From Ascaris suum (lineage: Eukaryota > Nematoda > Chromadorea > Rhabditida > Ascarididae), in assembly GCA_013433145.1 (NCBI GenBank), contig CM024187.1:7901326-7965325 (forward strand): a stretch of 64,000 nucleotides of DNA, given 5' to 3'. The translations under genes were made by a program, and so were the position numbers. Shown here one piece after another: positions 12,601-25,400 of this stretch. Positions within the stretch are counted from its first letter, which is position 1. Each line of letters starts with the position of its first letter. The notes beneath the pieces are model-generated. The model saw only the letters and a list, made by a program, of their open reading frames with translations. It did not search any database and was not told the DNA's origin.

Positions 12601-15600
12601 TTGCGACTCGAGTAGTTGTAAAATGTGTATAGATTGCTGGAACATTTAAGTTGGGGGTGGGATCTGCCTTCGAACTAGTGGTTCTAACTGAATGATTGTT
12701 TGGCATATATTTTACTATCGAATTTCATGTTACTGGCTTCAGTGACTTTCAAGCTGGAATTGTCGGATAACGGATAAATGCACATTCGTCCGAACAGGAG
12801 CGCCGCAACAGTAATGCGCGACATTAATTGGCAAAAGCTCATAATAAATTTAAAAAAAATATTCTGTGAAGTTGAAGGTCTGCCTTCACCATCACTTTCA
12901 GCAGAGGTAGGAGGGGAAAGGGGTGAAAGGTTGAACTTTGCGATTTTTTTGCGAGTGTCATGCTGCAGAAGTCAAGAAATCCGTTTCTGAATGGCATGCG
13001 CTCCAAGCTTCGTCTGTTTTCTCGGCCTCAGATCGATTTGAAGGTTTCGATTGGCGGGTATGTCGCCATGTAATGAAGGAGCCATTCAAGAGGCGATTTT
13101 CTGTAAACATCTTATGTCACAGAATGCACCTAACGAAACTTAACTTGCATTTCATGCTGTTCTATCATTCTCATGCGGTACACTAATTTATGTGCTCTTT
13201 TGCCAAATTGCTTTTAAAAATGCTTTACGGCGACGTTGTGGTTGTACGCATCTGTTACTTGTATGTCTGTCTGTCTGTTTCAGTTCGGAAACCACTGACT
13301 TAGAATTGTGAAACTTAAGATTGAAGGATGATCCGTTGCACTATATTCTATGTTTATTCTCATCAACCTCGGAAGCGACTTTAAAAGTGTGGCGATGAAA
13401 GAAATGCGACATCGGTTTTCGTCTTCATTTCTGGAAGTGATAAAGGCTTTCATTTTACACACCACCGGAATGTTATTCTAAGCCGAGCGGTTCACAGAAA
13501 AACGAGTCCTTCACAGGTTAATATGAGCGGTGGGATCACTTGAAATGTGAAACCTTATATTTTTCATTTGATGGTAACTGGCAGAGAAGTTTGATCACAC
13601 TACAATATAACAGTAAGTTTATCGCAGCACAGGGAATTTGAAGACTGGGAAAGGGAAAATAATATGCTACAAAATAGGAGTGCTGTAAGTGGACTGTTCA
13701 TTGCGCAATGCTATGACGAATAAGTAAGCTGTGCAAAGGGCGAGTTGTTTCAGTGTAAGCTCGCCGGATCGTTGGGTGTCGCGGCTCGACAGGGAGTGGG
13801 AGCCGGTGCGACGTTGGCGGTCAATGTATGCGAACATTGCAATCGCTCGTTGTGTAGTGCTTCAAATTTGAAGCGCCATCGTGCGACGTGTAAGGCGGCT
13901 AATGCACGGTTTGTAACACTTTTCGTGTTTTCGCGACAATTCGTCACTGCTAACAATTACCAATCATCAACATTTTTGGTATACTTACCTTCCAGTTGCT
14001 CAGCAAGCATAATTTGCTTTTTCTCATACGCTCTTCAAGTTGTAGTGGTATTTACACCATTCTCTGTCCACCTTCCACTCGATTAGTATTTAGAAGATAG
14101 TCGCGTGAACTTCTTGCGCCGGGATCGGCTCTCCATGTAGATACCCAACGCCGAATAGCATAACAGAAAAGAGGCCGTATCGCTTTTGTTGTTCACCTGA
14201 ACTGACAAAACTTTTATCCCCATAATTTTTTTCTTCTCATTCCTTACAATAGAGCAGAACTTAGGAGAGTAAAGTTTGCTGTGTTGGTAGGTAAAAATGA
14301 GTATGTAGGTAACACGAATGCTTCTTGAATGGGCAATTGGCGAAGGACGACCAATGAGCAGCCGACTGAGGACCTGTGCAGTTGCTGTAGGAGGGTTGCT
14401 CGTTCACATCAAAATGGGAGGCTATTCGAAGTGGCTGAGTAGGCGGTCTCTTCGTTGTCCAAAATATTTGCGTTGTGAGAACATAAGCACTTAATCGGAA
14501 ATCTCCGTGGAATAGGTAAGTGTGCTTTACTATGGCGGCGTGTTCAGCTGTTGCAATGGACGGGCAAAGGATACAGTAAAGTTTAACGTCTTTTGTTTCG
14601 CGAAAAAACATTGTGAATTTCTAGGGTAGCAAGCCCGAAAGCGTTGGACTCTATGCAGCCGGCGTCGGCGAATTCTGCATCGTTGACTGCTACGCCTCAG
14701 ACTTACGAGAATGTGGAAGTGGATGAGCGCGAACGATCCATTCTTGACCGTTCATATGCGGCGGCATTGGCAGCATCGAGGCAATCAGTCGCCAGTTCGC
14801 TCACATCGGCGACGCGCCGTCGTGCGGCGAGTGGTGGTAACGCGTGTGCGACCAGCTATAGTGCTGTTGCAGTTGGCGCCATACCACACCAACATACCGT
14901 CGTGCCGACAAGCGGTGATGGCTCTACCGCAACGCTTAAACTTGGCATGATGGCCAATAAGCCATGGGTTTGCTTTATGTTGGCCTCTCCCCCATTATTG
15001 TTAAACGTCTTTGATTTTTGCCGAGCGAGGGGGCAAGAAAGAGAAGCTTTCGGCTGGCAGCAGAGTGAGAGAACCGTCGAAATTGCTGATTATTCCTGCT
15101 GTTTTGTTGGAACCTCCTGCAGTCACTTTTTTGGAGTGTTCTACATCTAGGGGGGAAAGCTGTTCTCGATGGCACCTTTCCTCGTCTTCCAACTGTTGGA
15201 ATTGCGGATTTCTACGTTAGAACCGGCGAAAGACATCAAATGACTATTTAATCGCAACCACGCACTGCAGTCACTCTTTCTCATTGCTATTGGAAAGTGC
15301 AGCATATTTTGTACCAGTGGGTTATCCTTCCTCTGGAAACTTGAAAGCAGTAGACCACCTCTTGAACGGACATCCTCCTCCCTCCTGGAAAACGGGCGGC
15401 CGAGAAAGTCCACCTCGAAGAACACTTTTCAATAAGAGAATGGAAGATGCTGCGCATAGAAGATTGAGGTCCTGTATTCAGTTTATATATTTAGTGGACG
15501 GATATTATATGATTAGTGAAGTTGAAATGTAAGGTAGCATTTGAAGTGAAGGAGATTTGCAGATAACGGTTGGCGAGCATCTACGAGCACAACACAACCA

Positions 15601-18600
15601 GCGTATTATCCAGCAACGTCAGCAACAACAACTGCTCGAACAGCAACAGCGAGCGGCGATGCAGAACGCTTGCGCTGCACAGAGCACGAGCACGACACAA
15701 GCACCGGGCGCGATTGTGGTGCAGGGAGGGCAGCAACAGCGGCGGACCTGCGCCTCAGCGCAACACTGCTGCCGGCGCCTCTTTTCAACGAGGCGTCATG
15801 CAGCACCAGGGCAGCAGCTTCACCACTGTAACACAGTTTGACGCCGCCAACGCGACTCAAACTGCGGCCTGCGAGGCAAACGCGAACTCTCTCTATGTAG
15901 TGGCTCCGCCTGACCTCAGCACATCCACTCCGCTGGTTAGTCATATGCCGGGCACCGAGTATAGGCAGCCAGCACATGACGACCCAAGCGTTCAAGTCGG
16001 TTGTGCGGATGAAGCGACGCTTCAGTACGTATAGTATCATATGCTTCTTACTTCGTATCTTAATTGCCTTTTGTATTTGCTTTCCGTTCGCTGTCGCGTT
16101 AAGTAACAGTAAATGTTGAATGGTCGGTAAACAATGTTGAAATATGTTTGAATTAGTATGACTGCGTTTACTTCAGGCTTTCTCATACAAAATTTTCATT
16201 TTTAACAGTTTTGCGGCTGTAGAAAAAGATGAGGTGCATCAACCTGAGCTCGCAGAGTGCTCTAGGTTATTAGAATCAGTCGAAGCTATGAAACATGCAG
16301 ATTAGTAGCGAAATTTCAGTATCGTTTATGTGTTTTATTTTAACTGCGGTTTATTCATTCCTGGCATGATGCAATTTGATGGGTTCAACACTTTCGGTGG
16401 ACAAGCTTATTTGCAGACCCTTCAGCTAATCGAATGGTGACCATAATAAATAGCTGTCATCCGCGGAATAAGGCCGCAGTTGAATTGTAATTTAAAAGTC
16501 GAAGGCGGGGAGGGAAATAGAGGAGGGCACCGCTGATCTGCTTCCCCATCATGCTCCGTATATTGCACTGGATCTGAAACGCTATGTACGGGTTCGTGAA
16601 CATTTTGAAGGTGCGTTACTGGCTCCGAGGCGACGACGTTATTGGACAGCTGCGCTGATAGTGGCAAATTCGGCGGCCGTTCACTTGATATGGGTGTTAG
16701 TGACGAAGATCGCAAACCGGTGCTAAAGGAATCTGAAGCGCCTAAATATTCCAGGTTGGTAAATCTGTATCTGCCTCGAACACAGACAACCCAATCGGCA
16801 ATATTTTCATCTGATGCCGAGCTCTACTGAAAATGGAAAGTTTTGTACGGGGGCCGCTTTAATTGACAGTATGTGCGTATTGCGAATGTATTTTACATGT
16901 GCGTTTTAAAAATGAGTTTGTGTCTTCAAGCACCTTGTTTTATTGGAGCGTATATTATTTGATGACACAGTTTATGAAGGCTTTGGAGATTGTGTTGTGC
17001 GGGTGTGTATTGAGTATTATTTGGAGCCTCTTTTCTTGCTTCTGTACTGATGTAGTGGTTGAGCTTGTGTAGCAGTACGCGTGTGTGATAATTAAAATGT
17101 GGTTTATACATTTGTTTTAATATAAATACTGACTGTGATATGGTGGGGAAAAGAGTAATGTTTTCAGAGTATTTCCTCTTCTTGGTGTATTAGTCCGACA
17201 TGTTTAGATTCGCATAGCAATTTTTTTTTTTTGGTCTTTTGAGCATTACTCGTTTCCTTTTCATGAATACAGAATCCAGTTTCATCCTCGAGGTGCTACT
17301 TCCCTTATCACCCCCTATGATTATCATCCCGTTCGGTTACGAAAGCCGCATAATACCAGCATTTTCAACCCCTCCTCGCCCCCACCCCCCATTCAAATGG
17401 CATATACGATGACGAAATCAAATGAGGTTCTCTGTGTTTTCAGCAACAAATCAATTTCTGGTGCGTGCTTTAGTATCACTTCCACCGTTGCTGCACCAAT
17501 GTCGCAGTGCGTTAGGAACGAAACTCGTCCCCTTGTGAGCATTATCACTACAGCACCGCTTACTGGGTATTGCATTTCGTTTCATGATTTTGTCTGATGT
17601 TGCCGCTTTAGATTTGATGGATGTTTTGTTTCCTATAAATTGAAACCTCTACACATCTAGAAAAACTGAAGGAGTGTGTTTAGTGCATTAAGCAAAAAAA
17701 GAAACCGTGCATTTTAGAATATCAAGCTAGAGTTGCTCGCGTAGCACAAAGTACTACGTTTTATCGTTCAGAAGACTGGTTTCATGCACTTTTTTTCAGT
17801 GTCAAGGAAAGGGCTGTATATTTCCAAATGCCTTCACAGTAATTGAAGGGTGGTTGGTGTCAGTTGAACGTGTAGTATTGTTTCAGCAAGCGCACATCGG
17901 ATCCACTACCTCAACAAACGTCAAATGTAGCCGCTTTTGCTGCACCAGTCGTTAACGGCAATCCGTCGGGTTCTTATCTAGATCCACTTGACTATCGATC
18001 GAGTGCCCTGAGTGCCAAAAAACGTAACCACTTTCCTTACTCCCAGTTTATTATCCTTTATTCAGCGTTATATGTCGTTTATTTTTTGTATATGGAAATT
18101 TTTTGTTTTCTGATGAGGAAGAATATTAGTGTTATGAGATGGCGAAGGAACTATTAGTGAGGTACTCTGGGTTTTTAGCGTCGTGAGGTGTTTAGATATG
18201 TTTTCATTCGTTGTATGTAAATAAATTGCTGCCTGTGAATAACTTGCTCCCCTCCCCCTTCTGTCTTCGAGTTTTCGAAGAGTTTTCCAGGGATAGTGAA
18301 ATAATTTACTATCTTAGGGGAGACTTTTAGCCGTTAAAAATTTTCAATTTTCGCTGTTATTATGATTGCTGATGTCGATCATTTTGTGCATTCTTTGAGT
18401 GGGAACAAATTTGTTTTTTCTGACAGGTTCACTAGTCAAAAGTTCAGAATATGTGTGCTGATATTTTGGCTCACTGTTACAGATATTCATGTCGCAAGAA
18501 TGTAAAACGACACAGGATGGCAGTACACAAGTTGTCGCCCGAAGATGTGGCTAAGACTGAGCCAGTACGAGTGCTTCTTTCAAACGAGGACCCACAAAAG

Positions 18601-19336
18601 CGGCAGATATCTGTATTGAAAGTGGATGAAAAGGATTCCAAGGGTAAGACTCTAAAGAGTATTCGTTTATTATTAGCATTTTACTCCACTCTATATCCCT
18701 CTAACAATTCACAAGCATTGTACACCCAGGCATTCTAGTACTCCAACATTCCCAAGAGTACTCTTAGGCACCATCCTTTGATAGCGTTTTTTCCATTTTT
18801 CTTATTTCATTGCCATTTGATGCATTTTTTGCATTATGATGCAAATTATACTATGGTTCTCTATGTACGCGACTGCCGATCTGTTTTTAGCACTTTATTT
18901 CCAAGGAGTTCCATTGTGCTTAAGGGAATGAAATTTGCTAGCCGTGATTTTTGGCCCAAGAAAGCTCGTGTTTTCAATCTTAACCATATCTGCTGATTAG
19001 TTGATAAGCCAGAAGTTCTTATCTGGAGGCCTGAAATTCACTATATCAAATTCTTGGTCCCAAATAACTCCATCCCGTCTTGCCCGGAATAAACTATTTT
19101 TTAGACAGTCATATCAGGTCCTCAGTGGGTAGGCCAGAAATTTCATCGTTGGAGCCAAATATTTCACTTTTATGATGCCTAAATGCGGAGCAACATCTGA
19201 CGGGTTAATTCAGCCTTACTAATATTTATTGGCTTATTGTTTTTGAAATCAGATGTGTCGTGATCTGGAATTCCGTGTTTGATTCTTGGCACTTCCACAT
19301 ACGAGACAAAGACAAACCATATTGGATCTTACTTTG

Positions 19337-19428
<92 letters not shown>

Positions 19429-22400
19429 ATTATTTATATTTATATTATTTTATAATTTATTTATATTATATTTAAATTTATTTATTTATTATTTATATTT
19501 ATATTTATATTTATATTTATTTATATTTATATTATTTATATTTTATATTTATATTTATATATATTTCTATACATAATAAGGAGAAGTCAGCCATTAAGAA
19601 AACGTAGTTCTGTCCTGATAAGCTGGTTTTTTGTGATTATAATCTTTGGATGCAAAGCAACAACGCATTGACGAACTCAGCTGTATTAGTCCTCGCCTGC
19701 TTATCATTTGATAAGCTGCAGTTTTTATGTGGAATTGTTTTTCACTGGTCCTCTTCCAATAGATGTTCACTCATCGTGGACGCAAAAAAGCGCAGATTGT
19801 ATTGGTGTTCATGACGTACTTATCCAAACTCAGTTATTAGAAAAGTTTGCGGCTCACCATTTTGTTAGCTGAAGTAGCGACCTTCTAATTTTAACTACAG
19901 TTTGTGATTTTTTTTTAATTCAGTGAGGCCGACCTTGGAGATTAATAGTTTTTTAGTTCATTCTTATTTGAAATTTGTGGAGTTTTTCGTTTTTTCGCAT
20001 AGTGGCGACTCACTTCTTGAACGACTCAAAATTTGCTAGTGGCCTTCCGCTGCCCATGTATGGTTCGGTGATACTTATGTGCTAAATAAGAGATGCTAAG
20101 GAGCGTTAAATGTGACGTGCTGCTGCATGAAATTTCTGTAGTTCCAACTCTACTTCCCCAATTGCAAGAAATATTGAATAGCTTTTCCGAGAGGGTTTTT
20201 GTTTTTGATAGAGGGACCTTCTTCTTTCAATTCGCTGCAACAAAGAATCTTAAAAAGACGTATGCTTCCGTTTAAAGGAAGGTTATATTAAAGTGAATGA
20301 GCTGGATTTTTACCTCATTCTGTTGTTTTGAAATTTTCGTATTTATTAAGGTCATGCATGCTATCTCATATGGAAGCGAGGTCTGTCTCCCTCTGCGATG
20401 CGAATTTCCCACTTTGAAGAGGAGGGGTTCTTTTCTTGTGGGGGCTTGACCACTTGACGTTCGATTTTTCCGCCGTACGAGTGTTTTCTCTCGTCGTAGC
20501 ATTACTCTTGTTTGCAGGTTAGGATTGTATTGGAGGCCAGCAGCTTGTAAAAGTATGAAATAGTCATGCGGTTTAGAGGTCGCCAAGGTTGTTTTCGCAT
20601 AGATCCAGTCATTTTCTGGTCTGCGCGTGTGCGTTATCGAGTCTTTGTAGAATGTCCGCTGAACTTTTTAGAATAATTAAGCTTGCTTCTGTGGAGAAAA
20701 AAGGGAATATGCCGATCACTGAATAGTTGTTTTTTTAAAGAGTAGAACTTTCTTAATACATCTGATGGCGCATCGCTGAGTGGGGATGACCACATAATCT
20801 GTGGTAGATAAAATTGCAGCCAGTGCAGTCGGTTAGCGCGAAAGTCGACTCAAGTGCTGCCAGCTCGATGTGTGCAGTGGGCAGTGCGGACGGTGCCTCT
20901 GTTGGAATTGCCACTAGCACGCAACAACAACCACCGCCGGTTATGTGCTCTAGCACTGCACCGGTTAGCCCAGGTGGACCGATCTCAGTTGGTGACACAT
21001 GGTCAGCAATGTGTGTTCCCACATCGGGTTCTGGGGAGCCAATCGCTTCCTATCAGTTCACTGAAGATGATGGTGCACAGCTCGCCAAAATTGAGGAAGA
21101 CCTCAGGCGGTCAGCTGAATTCAAATTCGCAAATTTCGTGAGTTTTTTCTCCAAGTCGCAGGCAGCGTTCACATTGTTCATTGTTTCCAGAGGAAACATC
21201 TCACTTCCTTGAACGCTGGCGTCCTTCCAGCGCCTACTGATGACTGCAGTAGTCTGTATAGAGCAAGGTTCTTGGCCGTTCTACTCCGGTTTGCATTTTT
21301 TGAGTGTCTCTAGTTGCCATGTGTGAGACTGTCTGCAGCTTCTTTGGTCGCAACGACTTTCATGATTAAGTTGAACCTGTTTAGAGGTGATTGATAGGTG
21401 AGGAACCTCGCTTTTCTTCCGTCCCGATTAATCAGACACTGTGCAGCGAAGTTTTTTGCATGATTGATCGATGAACTTCCATGGCGGTAGTGACAGGTAT
21501 CAATTTTCATGACGCAGTTACTTCGCTGCACAGCTTTAATCCCTTCGCTTTACATTGCACACTTGTATACCATCTTTTGAACTGGAAATACATGTGGAGA
21601 TTGCAAAAATTACTCTTTAGTATGCATGATGTTTCAGCAGTAGCATAGACGTATGGCCGTTTCTTTTTTCCATTAGAAAAAGCAGCAACAACAGAAAACG
21701 GATATTAAGTATGGCAGGTTCAGAAAGTACCTAAAACGCTCAAAACGTACACTTCCTCTCAGTTCCCTGACAAAACCTCCGGGGTACCCCATAGTTCTTT
21801 TTTTATCGAAGTTCATCGAGACCGGCTACAGTGTCGACATTTGGGAGTTTCGATCGATATTATATGACTTAATGCAGTTATAAACTCATTACATTGTAAG
21901 AATATCTTACGAACCCTGCAAACTGATAGCAAATATTACTCTGAATGGAAGAATTTTCCGTTCTTGGATCATGCCATCGTTAAAATTGCGTTAAGTATTC
22001 CTCTCATTGTTGTTCTATTAACGTCGTGTGGTAATATTTTCTTCTTGATTTTCCTTGACAAGCATCCATTCCTCGCAGTGGTTTATTCACTTTTTGAAAT
22101 TCTTTTTTTTGGAATACCAAAGATGATTTGAATTGTTTGAAGACGGAGCCGGATAGCGAATCGGAGACGAAGAAACCGGTCGCAGAACTCGCTGAAGCAG
22201 ATACAACGTTCAACGAGGACTATGACGACCCTAATTGGTTCGCATTTCTTACTGATTAATGTTTGTGGTGAAAGAGGAGATGAATAGGTTCTTTGACTTT
22301 TTTGCCTTCTTTTATGATGTAGCTGTCTGCAAAATATCCACGCAAAGCATTTTTTGGAGCAAAGCAAACGTCGTGTTTGTTTTGTTGGCTTCGAGGTGGT

Positions 22401-25400
22401 CACAATTGCGCAGCCAATAATATGATATTCATGAAGTTGAGCTTTTTGCCTTATGTGCCTTCCATGGTATTCTCAGTTACACAAGGTGACAAAGTTGATT
22501 ACTATGTGCAGCGAACCGTTAAAAGCACTAGTGCATTCAGGAAATTCGCAAAATGAGGACCCATCCAAGCTTGACTGTATAGTCACTTCATGAGTATGTC
22601 AATTTGCATCGATGCTTTTATAAATTTGCACGAGTTTTTTTTTTCGCATGTTATATTTTTTTGACACCATATAACCTCGAACAGTTCTTCCTCGATAGAA
22701 GTTTGTCCTCTGATCGAATCACTCCACCAGCGTTCTATTTAAAATATCAGAGGTCAATACATTTGGAAGATTTGATTGAATTTGAAAGCGTACCGCAGCC
22801 TCTACTCAAACGCTCGATATTATTTTCACTATAACATCTGAGTTTTTGCGACGTAGGATCCTTTTTCTCTATGGTTTTCCGCTTTGAATGCAAACCTTCA
22901 GGCCTCCAAGCCTCTGTTCCAAACTTTGTGGCATAGCGTACTTGTGACTGTATGTGGTTTAAAACAAAAATAGCTTAATGTGAGCAATTTGAAGTCGTAT
23001 TTCATCGTCACATCCACCTTCGATAACGTCGACTGGCGGAATGGTGTCCCCATCATCTGGCCCATCGTCGAATAGTTCAACGTGTTCGTCGTATCCGATT
23101 ACGAGTTCAAGTAACGTAAGCTCTTGGTTGTCTCATCAATGGCTTCGTTTCACGTACAAAAGTATTTCCGCCCTATCCATCAGGCCAGCGATTTCGTTGG
23201 CGGTCGCTTATTCGTCGAAAAAATTTCTTGCAGAAATTCAATTTACTTTCAAAATGAAAATTTTTTGGCAAGGGAGTCGGTCTAGTGAACACACTTTTTT
23301 TAAGTCGTCCAAATTGAAACTAAACTGTGTGGCGCGATTGCAGAAGACATAAATCCTGCGTCTAACCATATGTAGAGGAGATGCCTCTCCCACCCACTTC
23401 ACCGCTAAGTTTAAGCACCTTTTTGGCCGCCTTGAAGCTCTAGGTATCTTAAGCTAGCCGGAGAATAAATGATAAGGTTATATTTCGCAAACAGTGCAGC
23501 TTCTCTGATTATATTCCCTAGTTTCTTGCTCTAGCAGTTGTAGTGAGAGAGGGATTTTTTTTGCTCGGTCTGTCTCCACATTTTTTTATTGGCTAGTGGC
23601 AGGCAGGGCTCTACTAAGTAGAAAGTAGTCGCTTAATTATTTGCAAGGTAGTTTTGGGCTAAGGTAGGTCATGAAAAGTTGGTAGAGAAGGCGGAGGGGG
23701 TTGCAGTGTTAGTGCCTTCTTGTTGTGACCTTGTTCATTGTTTTCCGTTTATTTGTACATTTGGCGGATGTTCTTGCTATCGACGTTTTGTTGCCCACCG
23801 ATTATGGCATGTTGTCGTGTCAGACTTTGCATGATTCAAAGGAGATCGCATAAGTGGACAAATCTTTTGTTGACTTATGGTGGGGACTTTTAATAGATCC
23901 GACTGTTTCCAGTTTTTGCATATGACAATGGCTCCACCTGCGCCGGCAGCGAGTGGATTCGCTGCTCACCTACCACCGATCAAAACGTCTTTGGCAGCAC
24001 CACCGCCTACATTGGTCACGCATTCTCAACAGCAAACACCTTTGCATATCGACACACATATTGCGGGTAAGCTCTTAATCTCATTTTCTTTTGCATTTGC
24101 AAAACTTATGCAGTGCAGTAAGTTAAACCATTAGAGCAATCAATGGTCGATCGCACTTGATGCCTTTTATGAGGCGTGAAAGGAAAAAAAATGCGCACAC
24201 TCACATTTCAGATGAATATACTTATTGATGTGAAGTGAATAAGCAGAGGTAAATCAAGAACTTCAAAAAAAGATGGACGAATTTGAACCAAAACTGCAGA
24301 ACAAAAGGAATCGCAAGTGTTAACGATTCGAATGATGCTGGCCGAATTTCTGTCATGTGCACTATATAAGAATCAGTTACGTGGATGAACGGCTGCCCTT
24401 CCACCTCCCCATCCTTTGCGTCTTTGTTCAAACCTCCCAAAATGGTTGCGGGGGATATGCGAGCACTACTAGATTCTTGTTCGCATTTAAGCCTATTGCC
24501 TAGACGTTGGAGCTGATTCACTCTGATTGTGGGCGTCACAGTGGAGGCCATCTGCGTTGCTACATCTCTCCATTTTCGGTGCTGGTGAGGGCTAAGCATG
24601 TCACCGTTGAAAACGATTAATCTCACCACTTTAGCAGCTGCGGAGCAAATTTTCTGTTTAAGGAGGAAAATGATGAGATTCGTAGGCTACGCTAAGTGAA
24701 TACATATCTCTGCACCGTTAATTAGACACTTTGTTCTGATTTGCGATATGAGTTCAGGTAGCAGCACACCAGTGGTGAGTCGTGCTGTCAATCTGCCGCC
24801 GCCACAATACGTGCAGCAATCTTCACAGCAACAGACTCCACTTCGCGCCTATATTCAGCCGCACGTTGTCGTCAAGCAGAAACAACCACATGTTTGTGCT
24901 GACTGTAACAGGTTGGTTTCATCACCAACACTCTGTTGTGTTTTAGGTGGAATTCGCTGTTGTGGTTCTCTCCTTTTTTCCTGGTCATTTGGCACTCCTC
25001 ACAACTTGTAAATGGAGGTCAAGACAGTGTGTAGTAGTGTTTTAAATATAAATATTAATTTATATCTTAGTTTTTTATTCCACTGCGGAACGTTGCCGAC
25101 AACTTTTCTTATAATTCTTTGTATGTGAAGCCTTTTTTTTGTTGTCCAGACTTATGTGACTGATTTCTTCCCTGTCTGCAATAACATTAATCCCGTCGTC
25201 ATAATTAATACTAAGAATGTCGTGCTACTGGTGTTTTTTGTAACATGCTCTCAAGAGTTCTGAAATAGGCATTTCATTTAATACTATCTCGCACAACATG
25301 CTCGTACTGTAACTTGAGCTTTTAACTTTCTATCGATCCAGTGCTTCGTTATCGCAGTTGCTGCTACGCAGAATTTGCGTTGTCTGTTGAACCTAAGCGC

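Noticed and set aside
20272..20586. 104-codon minus-strand frame
   Set aside because: Lies in an intron, Lys/Arg/Asn-rich, no splice partners or homology.
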